Below, in pieces: positions 9,213 through 18,346 of a stretch of DNA of 64,000 nt. This DNA comes from Streptomyces pluripotens (lineage in GTDB: Bacteria > Actinomycetota > Actinomycetes > Streptomycetales > Streptomycetaceae): assembly GCF_000802245.2 (NCBI RefSeq), contig NZ_CP021080.1, positions 1,860,001-1,924,000 of the forward strand, in the 5' to 3' direction. The position numbers were made by a program, and so were the translations under genes. Numbering within the stretch: the stretch's first letter is position 1; every line of letters starts with the position of its first letter. The notes under the pieces are model-generated. The model was not told the DNA's origin. It worked only from the letters and a program-made list of their open reading frames with translations, and made no database searches.

Positions 9213-9917
9213 TCACACGTCGGTGACGCGGAGCCCGGCGTGGGCCTTGTACCGGCGGTTGACGGAGATCAGGTTCGCGACGAGCGACTCGACCTGGTGG
9301 GCGTTGCGGAGTCGGCCCGCGAAAACGCCGCGCATACCGGGGATGCGCCCGGCCAGCGCCTGCACGATCTCCACGTCGGCGCGCTCCTCGCCCAGCACCA
9401 TCACATCGGTGTCGATCCGCTCGATCTCCGGGTCCTGGAGCAGCACGGCCGACAGGTGGTGGAAGGCGGCCGTGACCCGGGAGTCCGGCAGCAGGGCGGC
9501 GGCCTGCTCAGCGGCGCTGCCCTCCTCCGGCCGAAGCGCGTACGCGCCCTTCTTGTCGAAACCGAGCGGGTTGACGCAGTCCACGACGAGCTTGCCGGTC
9601 AGTTCCGCACGCAGGGACCTGAGCGTGTCGCCATGGCCGTCCCAGGGCACGGCGACGATCACGATGTCGCTGCGGCGTGCGGTCTCAGCGTTGTCGGCGC
9701 CCTCGACGCCGTTGCCCAGGTCCTCGGCGGCAGCCCGTGCACGTTCGGCGGCACGCGAGCCGATGATCACCTTCTGGCCGGCTTCGGCGAGCCGGAGAGC
9801 GAGTCCCTTGCCCTGCGGTCCGGTGCCGCCCAGTACGCCGATGACGTACCCGGAGACGTCGGGCAGGTCCCAGGGGTCCTTGGCGGGGGCCTTCTGTGCA
9901 CTGTCGCTAGAGGTCAT
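9213..9917 (-). CDS. npdG: F420:NADP(H) oxidoreductase (NpdG/Fno family)
   Basis: A 234-residue Rossmann enzyme that passes hydride between coenzyme F420 and NADP(H), supplying reduced F420 for F420-dependent reductases. VIGVLGGTGPQGKGLALRLAEAG at 25-47 is the dinucleotide fold; VIIGSR just after it is typical of NADP binding in this family. IVIVAVPWDGH, the VVDCVNPLGF block and AFHHLSA further support the call. The start at 9917 gives the usual N-terminus; an upstream in-frame codon at 9959 is less likely. The LLM-class oxidoreductase at 56.5 kb is a plausible user of its product. Confidence 0.92.
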   Translation of the reverse strand: MTSSDSAQKAPAKDPWDLPDVSGYVIGVLGGTGPQGKGLALRLAEAGQKVIIGSRAAERARAAAEDLGNGVEGADNAETARRSDIVIVAVPWDGHGDTLRSLRAELTGKLVVDCVNPLGFDKKGAYALRPEEGSAAEQAAALLPDSRVTAAFHHLSAVLLQDPEIERIDTDVMVLGEERADVEIVQALAGRIPGMRGVFAGRLRNAHQVESLVANLISVNRRYKAHAGLRVTDV

Positions 9918-10080
9918 GGGCCCGACTCTACGTCCGCCGTCCGGAGCACACCGGCCCACCCCACCGCGTGCCGGCGCCGGATGTCAGCACGGGACCGGCG
10001 ATGCGGTCGTTGTCCCCAGGTCGGGGGAATCGGCGCTGAACTCCGCTTCAGGCGCTTCGGGTTGCGGCAGGATGCGGCGC

Positions 10081-10683
10081 ATGGACGCCGTACGGGTCGC
10101 GCTGCTGCGCGAAGTGCTCGCCGGGACCGAGTGGCTGGGAGCCACCCGCAGATTCGCGGAGGTGCTCCGCGGGTCGGTGGTGGCGCACGGGGGCGGGTTG
10201 CTGCTGGTGGGCACGCCCGAGTACGAGCCCTGGCACCTGGCCGCGCACCTGGTGGACGAGGCGGCCTGGTCGGGCACACCCGAGCTGGCCCCGACCCTCG
10301 TGCGACATCACGTGCGTCCCTCCGATCCCGCGCACCTGGCCGTCGGGCCCGGACGGATCGAGGCGGCACGACGCGGTGAGACCCTGCTGGTCGTGGCCCC
10401 CGAGGAACCCGCGCCGCTGCTGGAGCGGGTGCACGGTGCCCGGCGGGCCGGGGTGACGGTGCTGGCGCTGGGCGCGGGCGGGGGCGAACTCGCCGCGATG
10501 GCGCACGACACACTGGCTGTGCCCCAGGGGGCGGAACTGGACCTGGACAGCGTGCAACACCTGGTCAGTGCGGCGGCGGGCGAGAACGGAGGCGGGGTCT
10601 CGCCGAGGGTGCGACGGGGTTTCCGGGATCGTCTGTCGAGACTGGCGGAGGTGCTGACGGCGCCGCCTCCCGCTCCCTGGTGA
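10081..10683 (+). CDS. Conserved hypothetical protein, possible SIS-like fold
   Basis: A 200-residue soluble protein beginning MDAVRVALLREVLAG. The middle part alternates short hydrophobic strands with helices (GGLLLVGT, ETLLVVAPEE, GVTVLALGAGGGELAAMAHDTLAVP); the last of these resembles the nucleotide-sugar loop of SIS-domain proteins, where a strand is followed by a Gly/Ser-rich turn. No catalytic motif was recognised, so a function is not assigned. The gene stands alone between the F420 oxidoreductase and an MFS gene. The frame is open upstream, but that part is antisense to npdG. Confidence 0.7.
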   Translation: MDAVRVALLREVLAGTEWLGATRRFAEVLRGSVVAHGGGLLLVGTPEYEPWHLAAHLVDEAAWSGTPELAPTLVRHHVRPSDPAHLAVGPGRIEAARRGETLLVVAPEEPAPLLERVHGARRAGVTVLALGAGGGELAAMAHDTLAVPQGAELDLDSVQHLVSAAAGENGGGVSPRVRRGFRDRLSRLAEVLTAPPPAPW

Positions 10684-10809
10684 CCCGTCCCCGTCTTCCC
10701 GGGCGGGTGCGGGACGAGGAGCGGGGGGACTGGGGACGGAGGTCCGGGACGGAGATCCAGGACGGGAAAAGCAGTTGCCTCACGGGCCCGGGCGGCCGAG
10801 CATCCTTCG

Positions 10810-12084
10810 GTGAGCCGAGCCCTCCTGCCCGATCTGGCCCCCTGGAAAGCCTCCCCGGACTTCCGCCGCCTCTGGAAGTCGGGGTTGATCAGCAACTTCG
10901 GCAGCTTCCTCACCTTCGTCGCACTGCCGGTCCAACTGAAGGAGCTGACGCGGTCCGCCGCGGCTGTCGGGGCGGTCGGTGCGGTGGAGTTGGTGCCGCT
11001 CATCGTGTGCGGACTCTACGGCGGCGCGCTCGCCGACACCCTCGACAAGCGGAAGCTCATCGTGTGGACGGAGGCCGGTCAGGGCCTGCTCAGCGCCGTC
11101 CTGCTGTTCAACACACTGCTTCCGCGCCCGCCGGTGTGGCCTCTGTACGCGGTCGCCGCACTGTCCTCCGCGCTGGTCTCCGTCCAGCGTCCGGCGCTCG
11201 ACTCGCTGTGGCCGCGGATCGTCGCGCACGACGACCTGCCGGCCGCGGCTTCGCTGAACTCGCTGCGCTGGACCGTCGGCGGGGTGGCCGGCCCGGCGGT
11301 CGCGGGCGTGGTCGTCGCCTACGCGGGCCTGGGCTGGGCGTACGCCGCCGATCTGCTGACCTTCGCCGTCTCACTGACGTACATTGTGCGGATCGCGTCC
11401 TCCCCCGCGTCCCACCAGGCCGGGAAGCCGTCGTTCCGGGCCATCGCGGAGGGCGCGCGGTACGCCTGGAGCCGCAAGGAACTTCTCGGCACCTACGCCG
11501 TCGACCTCGCGGCGATGTCCCTGGCCATGCCGCTCGCCGTACTGCCCTTCCTCGCCGACGAGTTGCACGCCGACTGGGCACTCGGCCTGATGTACGCCGC
11601 GCTGCCGGCCGGGGCCCTGCTGGTGAGTCTGACCAGCGGCTGGGCCTCGCGGATGCACCGGCACGGGCTGATGGTCGTGCTGTCGGCCGCCGGCTGGGGC
11701 ATGGCGGTCGCAGCGGCAGGAGTCTGCCGGAACGTGTGGCTCGTCTTGTTGTTCCTGGCCTTCGGCGGCGGCTTCGACATGGTCAGCGGGATCTTCCGGG
11801 CGGCCATGTGGAATCAGACGATCCCCGACGAGTTGCGCGGCCGGCTCGCCGGGATCGAGCTGCTGTCCTACTCGGTCGGCCCGCAGCTCGGCCAGGTACG
11901 GGCAGGCGGGTTCGCCGCCTGGGCCGGGGTCCGGGCCTCGGTCTGCTCCGGTGGGCTGGCCTGCGCGGGCGCGATGGGACTGCTCGCGCTCTGTCTGCCG
12001 GGACTCACGACGTACGACGCCCGGACCAATGAGCACGCGGTGCGCATGCGGGAGCAGCGGGCCGCCGCCCGGACCGCAAGCTGA
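10810..12084 (+). CDS. MFS transporter (EntS-like, 12 helices)
   Basis: A 424-residue membrane protein starting at a GTG. WKASPDFRRLWKSGLISNFGSFLT is the typical opening of the MFS_3/EntS group, and GALADTLDKRKLI is a variant of motif A. EntS relatives export siderophores or hydrophobic compounds, but the substrate cannot be deduced here. The product ends with a basic tail (RMREQRAAARTAS). It meets the next gene stop-to-stop with no gap (12084/12085). Confidence 0.88.
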   Translation: MSRALLPDLAPWKASPDFRRLWKSGLISNFGSFLTFVALPVQLKELTRSAAAVGAVGAVELVPLIVCGLYGGALADTLDKRKLIVWTEAGQGLLSAVLLFNTLLPRPPVWPLYAVAALSSALVSVQRPALDSLWPRIVAHDDLPAAASLNSLRWTVGGVAGPAVAGVVVAYAGLGWAYAADLLTFAVSLTYIVRIASSPASHQAGKPSFRAIAEGARYAWSRKELLGTYAVDLAAMSLAMPLAVLPFLADELHADWALGLMYAALPAGALLVSLTSGWASRMHRHGLMVVLSAAGWGMAVAAAGVCRNVWLVLLFLAFGGGFDMVSGIFRAAMWNQTIPDELRGRLAGIELLSYSVGPQLGQVRAGGFAAWAGVRASVCSGGLACAGAMGLLALCLPGLTTYDARTNEHAVRMREQRAAARTAS

Positions 12085-12318
12085 TCAGTCCTCGTCGGTC
12101 CCCCCGCCGGTCGGTGCGTCGTGCCAGCGCGGGTCGGTCTCCCACTCCAGGTTGCGCTCTCGGGCGGTGTCCATCGCGCGCTGCGCCTCCTCGCGGGAGG
12201 CGTACGGCCCGAAACGGTCCTTGCCCGGACAGTCGGGCCCCTCCTCGACCTTCTTGTGCTCCAGGCAGTAGAACCACTCGCCCGGCTTGCCCGCGGTGCG
12301 CTTCTTGAACAGGGCCAT
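12085..12318 (-). CDS. Conserved small actinobacterial protein
   Basis: A 77-residue soluble protein. [17 protein letters not shown] carries two Cys and one His that could bind a metal, and [21 protein letters not shown] looks like the SPOR-like strand-helix unit in which a residue follows GPY. GAGGAGC lies ahead of the ATG at 12318. It diverges from the methionine aminopeptidase gene with only 60 bases between the start codons. No function can be assigned. Confidence 0.75.
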   Translation of the reverse strand: MALFKKRTAGKPGEWFYCLEHKKVEEGPDCPGKDRFGPYASREEAQRAMDTARERNLEWETDPRWHDAPTGGGTDED

Positions 12319-12378
12319 GAACAGCTCCTCTCTCGCCACCGACATGTTCCCCCATGCGCGCTGGATAGACTCGCTGGC

Positions 12379-13236
12379 ATGTCTGGCCAGTCACTGCTCG
12401 TACCAGGGGAGCTGTCCCCCACCCGTTCGGTTCCCGGAAACATCCGCCGCCCCGAGTACGTCGGCAAGCCCGCGCCGGCGCCGTACACCGGGCCGGAGGT
12501 GCAAACCCCGGAGACCATCGAGGCCATGCGGATCGCCGGCCGGATCGCTGCGCAGGCGATGGAGGAGGCCGCACAGATCATCACCCCCGGGGTCACCACC
12601 GACCAGTTGGACAAGGTCGCCCACGAGTACATGTGTGACCACGGCGCCTACCCGTCCACACTCGGCTACCGCGGTTTCCCGAAGTCGCTGTGCACCTCGG
12701 TCAACGAGGTCATCTGCCACGGCATCCCCGACTCGACGGTGCTCCGGGACGGCGACATCGTCAACCTGGACGTGACGGCGTACATCGGCGGGGTGCACGG
12801 CGACAACAACGCCACCTACCTGGTCGGGGACGTGGACGAGGAGTCGAGGCTGTTGGTGGAGCGCACCCGGGAGTCGCTCAACCGGGCGATCAAGGCGGTG
12901 CGGCCCGGTCGGCAGATCAACGTCATCGGCCGGGTCATCGAGTCGTACGCCAAGCGTTTCGGCTACGGCGTCGTGCGCGACTTCACCGGCCACGGCATCA
13001 GCTCGTCCTTCCACTCCGGGCTGATCGTCCCGCACTACGACAGCCCGCACGCCACGACGATCATGCGGCCGGGCATGACCTTCACCATCGAACCGATGCT
13101 GACACTGGGGACCTACGAGTACGACATGTGGGACGACGGCTGGACGGTCGTGACGAAGGACCGCAAGCGGACCGCCCAGTTCGAGCACACCCTGGTGGTG
13201 ACGGACACCGGTGCGGAGATCCTGACCCTGCCGTGA
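12379..13236 (+). CDS. map: Type I methionine aminopeptidase
   Basis: The 285-residue enzyme removes initiator methionine from nascent proteins. All metal ligands are present: D131 and D142 ([13 protein letters not shown]), H205 (TGHGI), E238 (FTIEPML) and E269 (QFEHT); substrate-binding H114 is in VICHGIP. The first 40 residues form the N-terminal extension with a proline-rich linker seen in actinobacterial MetAP-1c proteins, which carries an SH3-binding-type motif. TAGACT at 12365-12370 is a good -10 element that would start the RNA at or next to the ATG at 12379, so a leaderless mRNA is likely. A canonical terminator follows. Confidence 0.96.
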   Translation: MSGQSLLVPGELSPTRSVPGNIRRPEYVGKPAPAPYTGPEVQTPETIEAMRIAGRIAAQAMEEAAQIITPGVTTDQLDKVAHEYMCDHGAYPSTLGYRGFPKSLCTSVNEVICHGIPDSTVLRDGDIVNLDVTAYIGGVHGDNNATYLVGDVDEESRLLVERTRESLNRAIKAVRPGRQINVIGRVIESYAKRFGYGVVRDFTGHGISSSFHSGLIVPHYDSPHATTIMRPGMTFTIEPMLTLGTYEYDMWDDGWTVVTKDRKRTAQFEHTLVVTDTGAEILTLP

Positions 13237-13252
13237 CCCGGGACACCCAAAG

Positions 13253-13284
13253 AGCCCGCCCTGACGTACGGGGCGGGCTTTTTT
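13253..13284 (+). terminator. Intrinsic terminator after map
   Basis: AGCCCGCCC at 13253-13261 pairs with GGGCGGGCT at 13271-13279, followed by a run of T to 13284. This is the most canonical Rho-independent terminator in the window. Confidence 0.85.
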
Positions 13285-13309
13285 CTGTCCTCTTCCGGAC
13301 CCCTGATGC

Positions 13310-13355
13310 CTTTCCGACACTCTGTCGGTAAACTTGCCGACAGGGTGTCGGAAAG
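13310..13355 (+). promoter_or_regulatory. Two palindromic operators flanking the heme oxygenase -10
   Basis: Two 15-base sites, 13314-13328 and 13337-13351, both read CCGACA-NNN-TGTCGG and are each self-palindromic. With their CTTT/AAAG flanks they also form a 46-base inverted repeat with one mismatch in 19 paired positions. The 8-base spacer holds TAAACT, a good -10 hexamer at 13329-13334, so a protein bound to both sites would cover the core promoter. The centres are 23 bases apart. The heme oxygenase ATG follows at 13371. Confidence 0.7.
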
Positions 13356-13370
13356 CATCGAGGAGTGTTC

Positions 13371-14018
13371 ATGGAGTCGTTCTCGACCCAGATCCGCAGC
13401 GCGTCCCACGAGCAGCACGTGGAGGCGGAGACGTCGACATTCATGAGCGACCTGCTGGGCGGCCGGCTCGGCGTGGCCGCGTACGCGCGCTACACCGAGC
13501 AGCTGTGGTTCATCTACGAGGCACTGGAGAACACCGCCGGACGGCTCGCGGCGGACCCGGTGGCCGGCCCCTTCATCCGGCCGGAGCTGTTCCGGCTACC
13601 CGCGCTGGAGCGGGACCTGGCACATCTGCGCGGGCCCAAGTGGCGCGAAGGACTGAGCGCCCTGCCCGCCACCCGGGCGTATGCCGACCGGATCCGGGAG
13701 TGCGCCGAGCGCTGGCCCGGCGGTTACGTCGCCCACCACTACACCCGCTACCTCGGCGACCTCTCCGGTGGGCAGGTCATCCGTGATCGGGCGGAGCGGA
13801 CGTGGGGCTTCGCCAAGAAGGGCGACGGGGTCCGCTTCTACGTCTTCGAGGACGTCCCCAACCCGGCCGCGTTCAAGCGCGGTTACCGGGAACTGCTGGA
13901 CGGGATACGAGTGGACGACCTGGAGAAGCAGCGGATCACCGCAGAGTGCAAGCGCGCGTTCGTCCTGAACACCGCGGTCTTCCGGGCCCTGGGCGAGGAG
14001 TTCCGGCTGAGCGCCTGA
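13371..14018 (+). CDS. hmuO: Heme oxygenase (biliverdin-producing)
   Basis: A 215-residue cytoplasmic enzyme that opens heme to biliverdin, Fe2+ and CO, so recovering iron from heme. Aligning the TFMSDLLGGRLG block with HmuO places the proximal heme ligand at His16, and YLGDLSGGQ near 129-135 is the distal-helix glycine motif. The ATG at 13371 is preferred over GTG at 13365 because GAGGAG sits five bases before it. Transcription probably starts from the TAAACT between the two palindromes and is controlled there. It is followed convergently by a PhzF-like gene; the iron-uptake operon begins 1 kb further on. Confidence 0.93.
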   Translation: MESFSTQIRSASHEQHVEAETSTFMSDLLGGRLGVAAYARYTEQLWFIYEALENTAGRLAADPVAGPFIRPELFRLPALERDLAHLRGPKWREGLSALPATRAYADRIRECAERWPGGYVAHHYTRYLGDLSGGQVIRDRAERTWGFAKKGDGVRFYVFEDVPNPAAFKRGYRELLDGIRVDDLEKQRITAECKRAFVLNTAVFRALGEEFRLSA

Positions 14019-14141
14019 GCCGGTCGAGCGGAGTCGGCTGCGGCCCGACGGGACCCGAGGGGGAGCCAGACAGCGCACATGCGGCTGCGCCGGCGCCGCA
14101 CACCGCCGACGGCCGGCAGTGCGGCCCTTCCAGCGAAGTGC

Positions 14142-14786
14142 TCAGCGCTCCAGGAACACCCGCCCGCCGACCTCTACCCATCCGTGCGGTTGCGGCGCGG
14201 TCAGGATCTGCGAGCCCCTCCCCTGGATGATGTTGAGGGCGCGACCCAGCCGGTCGGTGAGGAGCAGGGCTGCCGCACCCGTCGCCTCGTCCTCCGCGAT
14301 GCCGTCGTCCCGGCCGGGGAAGGCACGGGCACGAATGCGGCCGGCCGCCTCGTCCTCCCAGGCCCAGGCGTAGATCCACTCCCCCGGCGGCGGAACCTCC
14401 AGGGCGTCGACCTCGGCCGCGCTCGCGTACTGGCGCAGGGTGCGCGGCGGGGCCCACTCCGCCCGGGCCTCGATCCAGCTGAACTCGCCGTCCAGGCGGG
14501 TGCCCACCAGCCCAGCCGGGGTGACCAGTTCGGGTACGTCGAGCAGCCACGCCGTGCCGACGCAAGGGTGACCAGCGAAGGGCAGCCGCAGAGTGGGGGT
14601 GTAGATGTCGATCGCGCCGCGCTCAGGGTCGTCCACGAACACGGTCTCGCTGAAGCCGAGCTTGCCCGCCAGCGCCTGCCGGTCACCCCGCTCAGGCAGG
14701 ACCGAGCCATCGCGGACGACGCCGAGTTCATTGCCGTAGCCGCCGTTCGGTCCGCAGAAGACGCGCAGTACGTCGTAGTCAGTCAC
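14142..14786 (-). CDS. PhzF-family protein, short form
   Basis: GTG start, 214 residues. PhzF landmarks are present: GNELGVV, the catalytic-Glu region GFSETVFV, LRLPFAGHPCVGTAW, and EDEATGAAA near the second half. PhzF proteins are epimerase/isomerase-fold enzymes; the named member isomerises dihydro-hydroxyanthranilate in phenazine synthesis, but most homologues act on unknown substrates. It is shorter than the usual 260-300 residues, mainly in the second repeat, and no phenazine genes are near, so phenazine synthesis is not implied. Confidence 0.8.
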   Translation of the reverse strand: MTDYDVLRVFCGPNGGYGNELGVVRDGSVLPERGDRQALAGKLGFSETVFVDDPERGAIDIYTPTLRLPFAGHPCVGTAWLLDVPELVTPAGLVGTRLDGEFSWIEARAEWAPPRTLRQYASAAEVDALEVPPPGEWIYAWAWEDEAAGRIRARAFPGRDDGIAEDEATGAAALLLTDRLGRALNIIQGRGSQILTAPQPHGWVEVGGRVFLER

Positions 14787-14981
14787 CGGGGAATTGAAAC
14801 ATCGTGGCCCCGGCGCACGCGTTCCAGGCGCGGTCGCCGCCAGGGAGGAGCCGGGACCGGGCGCGAGCCCCGCACCCCCACCCCGCCCCCTTCACCTCCC
14901 CTTGGTCATTCTTTTGAGCCGACGAGATCAAGCCACCTCCGTGACCTTTTCGTGAGAGGTGAATCACGACCCCGAGGGGTA

Positions 14982-15019
14982 GAGGTTAGGTAAACCTCAG
15001 GTAAGTTAGGGCAGCCTCA
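14982..15019 (+). promoter_or_regulatory. Iron box (DmdR/IdeR-type operator) of the efe operon
   Basis: Overlapping copies of the TTAGG / CCTNA half-sites lie here: TTAGGTAAACCT at 14986-14997 and GTTAGGGCAGCCTCAC at 15005-15020. The known DmdR/IdeR consensus is TTAGGTTAGGCTAACCTAA. The position directly upstream of efeO fits iron-dependent repression of the operon. It is an imperfect double site. Confidence 0.7.
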
Positions 15020-15045
15020 CCACACCAGATCCGCTTGGAGCCTGC

Positions 15046-16182
15046 ATGCGAGCCGTCCGACTGACCGTCACCGCCGCCGCGACCACGGCTGCCCTGACCG
15101 CCCTCTCGGCCTGCACCGCGAAGAGCGAAGCCAAGGACGGCGACACCATCCAGGTCACCGCGGCCGACACGACGTGCGAGACCTCCGCCACGTCCGTTCC
15201 GGCCGGTCACGTCACGCTGGCGATAGAGAACAAGGGGTCCAAGGCCACCGAGGTCGAGATCCTCTTCCCGGACGACCGGATCGTCTCCGAGAAGGAGAAC
15301 ATCGGCCCCGGCACCAAGTACACGCTGACCGCCGAAGTGAAGGCCGGCTCCTACGAGATCGCCTGCCGCCCCGGCATGAAGGGCCACGGCATCCGACAGA
15401 AGCTCACCGTTACCGGTTCCGGCACCCCCGCCAAGCGCGACCCCCGGCTGGACAAGGCGGTCGCCGAGTACCGCCAGTACGTCCAGGACCAGGCCGACGC
15501 GACGCTGCCGCTGGTCAAGACCTTCGTGAAGGCCGTCAAGGCCGGTGACGTCGACGCCGCCAAGAAGGCCTACGCGCCCTCCCGGCTCGGCTGGGAACGC
15601 ACCGAGCCGGTCGCCGAGTCCTTCGGTGACATCGACCCCGAGGTCGACATCCGCAAGCCCGACCTGGAGCCGGGCCAGAAGTGGACCGGCTGGCACCGGC
15701 TGGAACAGGCCCTGTGGGAGAAGAAGAAGATCGGAGCCGACGAGAAGGCCCTGGCCGGTCAACTGCTGACCGACCTCAAGGAGTGGCAGGAGCGGGTCGG
15801 CAAGGCGGAGATCACACCGACCTCCATGGCCAACGGCGCCAAGGAACTCCTGGACGAGGTCGCCACCGGCAAGGTCACCGGTGAGGAAGAGGCCTACTCG
15901 CACACCGACCTGGTCGACTTCAAGGGCAACGTCGAGGGCGCGCAGAAGGCCTACGAACTGCTCAAGCCGGTCGCCGCGAAGAACGACCCGGCGCTGGCCA
16001 AGGAGCTGGACAAGCAGTTCACGGCGCTGAACACGCTGCTCGACAAGTACCGCTCGGACAAGGACTCCTACGCGTTCGTCTCCTATGACAAGGTCACCGG
16101 AGCACAGCGCAAGGAGCTGTCGGACGCGGTGAACGCGCTCGCCGAACCGCTGTCCAGGCTTGCCGCCACGGTCGCGAAGTAA
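15046..16182 (+). CDS. efeO: Iron-uptake lipoprotein EfeO
   Basis: A 378-residue extracytoplasmic lipoprotein. The signal peptide ends in the lipobox LSAC with Cys23. Residues about 35-125 form the cupredoxin-like domain and about 140 onward the M75 peptidase-like helical domain with the HxxE iron motif in GWHRLEQALWE (His near 217). EfeO is thought to bind iron outside the membrane and pass it to EfeB/EfeU. TTGGAG precedes the ATG. First gene of efeO-efeB-efeU, placed under an iron box. Gene order O-B-U is the usual actinobacterial one. Confidence 0.95.
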   Translation: MRAVRLTVTAAATTAALTALSACTAKSEAKDGDTIQVTAADTTCETSATSVPAGHVTLAIENKGSKATEVEILFPDDRIVSEKENIGPGTKYTLTAEVKAGSYEIACRPGMKGHGIRQKLTVTGSGTPAKRDPRLDKAVAEYRQYVQDQADATLPLVKTFVKAVKAGDVDAAKKAYAPSRLGWERTEPVAESFGDIDPEVDIRKPDLEPGQKWTGWHRLEQALWEKKKIGADEKALAGQLLTDLKEWQERVGKAEITPTSMANGAKELLDEVATGKVTGEEEAYSHTDLVDFKGNVEGAQKAYELLKPVAAKNDPALAKELDKQFTALNTLLDKYRSDKDSYAFVSYDKVTGAQRKELSDAVNALAEPLSRLAATVAK

Positions 16183-16201
16183 CCAGGACGGGGACGAAGC
16201 G

Positions 16202-17470
16202 ATGACACAGGCGCAGCAGACGCAACAGATCCGGGGCGGCGCCCCGTCGCGCCGGGCGCTGCTCGGCTGGGGCGGTGCCGGGCTCGCGCTCGGAGCCGCA
16301 GCGGCCGGTGGTGCGGTGGCGGTGGCCAGAACCGGCGACGACACGACCCCGGCCGCCGCCGGGACAGGCAGTGCCGTGGAATTCCACGGCACCCACCAGG
16401 CCGGCATCGCCACCCCGGTGCAGGACCGGCTGCACTTCGCGGCGTTCGACGTAAAGACCGACGACCGTGCCGAGTTCGTGCAGCTACTCAAGGACTGGAC
16501 GGAGGCGGCCCGGCGGATGACCGCGGGCAAGCCGGTCGGCGAGGGCGCCTACGGCGGGCTCCCCGAGGCCCCGCCGGACGACACCGGTGAGGCACTGGGG
16601 CTGAAGCCGTCCCGGCTGACGCTGACGATCGGCTTCGGGCCGTCCCTGTTCGACAGGTTCGGGCTGCAGGACAAGCGGCCCGAGGCACTGGCCGAGCTGC
16701 CCGCTTTCCCCGGGGACAACCTTCACAAGGCCCGCTCCGGCGGAGACCTGTGCATCCAGGCCTGCGCGGACGACCCTCAGGTCGCCGTGCACGCCATCAG
16801 GAACCTGGCGCGCATCGGTTTCGGCAAGGTCGCCGTGCGCTGGTCCCAGCTCGGCTTCGGCAAGACCTCCTCGACCACCCCGGACGCGCAGACGCCGCGC
16901 AACCTGTTCGGCTTCAAGGACGGCACCCGCAACATCGCGGGCACCGAGGCCGACCGGCTGAAGGAGCACGTCTGGGTCGGTGACGGGGACGGGCCCGACT
17001 GGATGTCCGCAGGGTCGTACCTGGTCGCCCGGCGCATCCGCATGAACATCGAGACCTGGGACCGGACCTCGCTGCAGGAGCAGGAGGACGTGTTCGGCCG
17101 GGACAAACGCGAAGGCGCGCCGGTCGGCAAGGCCGGCGAGCACGATGCGCCGTTCCTGAAGGCGATGAAGCCCACCGCACACGTGCGGCTGGCGCACCCC
17201 GACGCCAACGACGGGATCACCATCCTGCGCCGGGGCTATTCCTTCACGGACGGCACCGACGGCCTGGGCCGGCTGGACGCCGGCCTGTTCTTCCTGGCCT
17301 ACCAGCGGGACGTGCGCAAGGGGTTCATCCCGCTGCAGCGCAAGCTGGCCGCGCACGACGCGCTCAACGAGTACATCCAGCACGTGGGTTCGGCGGTCTT
17401 CGCGGTTCCCCCCGGCGTCCGGGACTCCGGCGACTGGTGGGGCCGGACGCTGTTCTCGAAGGAGGCGTAG
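16202..17470 (+). CDS. efeB: Tat-exported DyP-type heme peroxidase EfeB
   Basis: A 422-residue dye-decolorising peroxidase of the EfeB class. The N-terminus has a Tat signal, SRRALLGW with Arg17-Arg18, followed by a hydrophobic Ala/Gly stretch. FGFKDGTRN near 236 is the DyP GxxDG motif with the distal Asp, and RLAHPDAND near 330 holds the probable proximal His. It acts outside the membrane, oxidising Fe2+ or processing heme for uptake through EfeU. It begins 19 bases after efeO and ends 3 bases before efeU. Confidence 0.95.
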   Translation: MTQAQQTQQIRGGAPSRRALLGWGGAGLALGAAAAGGAVAVARTGDDTTPAAAGTGSAVEFHGTHQAGIATPVQDRLHFAAFDVKTDDRAEFVQLLKDWTEAARRMTAGKPVGEGAYGGLPEAPPDDTGEALGLKPSRLTLTIGFGPSLFDRFGLQDKRPEALAELPAFPGDNLHKARSGGDLCIQACADDPQVAVHAIRNLARIGFGKVAVRWSQLGFGKTSSTTPDAQTPRNLFGFKDGTRNIAGTEADRLKEHVWVGDGDGPDWMSAGSYLVARRIRMNIETWDRTSLQEQEDVFGRDKREGAPVGKAGEHDAPFLKAMKPTAHVRLAHPDANDGITILRRGYSFTDGTDGLGRLDAGLFFLAYQRDVRKGFIPLQRKLAAHDALNEYIQHVGSAVFAVPPGVRDSGDWWGRTLFSKEA

Positions 17471-17473
17471 CCC

Positions 17474-18346
17474 GTGTTCTCCAACTACCTGATCGGCCTG
17501 CGCGAAGGTCTTGAGGCATCACTCGTCGTCTGCATCTTGATCGCCTACCTGGTCAAGACCGGCCGCAGGGACGCCCTGAAGCCGATCTGGATCGGCATCG
17601 GCATCGCGGTCGCCCTCGCCATGGGCTTCGGATGCGCCCTCGAATTCGGCTCGCAGGAGCTGACGTTCCAGGCGCAGGAGGGGCTCGGCGGTTCCTTGTC
17701 CATCGTCGCCGTCGGCCTGGTGACCTGGATGGTGTTCTGGATGCGGCGCACTGCCCGGTTCCTGAAGTCGGAACTGCACGGCAAACTGGACGCTGCGCTT
17801 GCCATGGGTACGGGGGCGCTGGTCGCCACGGCGTTCCTCGCCGTCGGCCGGGAGGGCCTGGAGACCGCACTGTTCGTGTGGGCGTCCGTGCACGCGGCGA
17901 GTGACGGCACCCCCCGCCCGCTGGTCGGCGTCGTCCTGGGCTTGGCCACCGCGGTCCTCCTCGGCTGGCTGTTCTACCGCGGCGCCCTGCGGATCAACCT
18001 GGCCAAGTTCTTCACCTGGACCGGCGGCATGCTGGTCGTGGTCGCCGCGGGCGTGCTGGCGTACGGCTTCCACGACCTGCAGGAGGCCAACCTGATCCCG
18101 GGCATCAACCACCTGGCCTTCGACATCAGCGGCGCCATCCCGCCGGACAGCTGGTACGGCACCCTGCTCAAGGGCGTCCTCAACTTCCAGCCGGATCCGA
18201 CGGTCGTGCAGATCACGGTGTGGGCGCTGTATGTGGTCCCGGTACTCGCGCTGTTCCTCGCCCCGGTAGGGTTCGCCTCCGGAAAGGGGAACGTGAAGGA
18301 GCCCGATGCCCAGGGAACGCAGCCGTCAACAGCTTCGCAGGCGTGA
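17474..18346 (+). CDS. efeU: FTR1-family iron permease EfeU
   Basis: GTG start, 290 residues, about seven transmembrane segments. The two REGLE iron-binding motifs of the oxidase-dependent Fe transporter family are intact, at residues 10-14 (LREGLEASLV) and about 126-130 (GREGLETALF). It moves iron across the plasma membrane after handling by EfeO and EfeB. The end overlaps the next gene by 41 bases, so all four genes form one operon. Confidence 0.95.
   Translation: MFSNYLIGLREGLEASLVVCILIAYLVKTGRRDALKPIWIGIGIAVALAMGFGCALEFGSQELTFQAQEGLGGSLSIVAVGLVTWMVFWMRRTARFLKSELHGKLDAALAMGTGALVATAFLAVGREGLETALFVWASVHAASDGTPRPLVGVVLGLATAVLLGWLFYRGALRINLAKFFTWTGGMLVVVAAGVLAYGFHDLQEANLIPGINHLAFDISGAIPPDSWYGTLLKGVLNFQPDPTVVQITVWALYVVPVLALFLAPVGFASGKGNVKEPDAQGTQPSTASQA

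Noticed and set aside
14142..14786. PhzF-like gene as sign of a phenazine cluster
   Set aside because: No other phenazine gene is near and the protein is a short form; PhzF homologues are widespread outside phenazine pathways.
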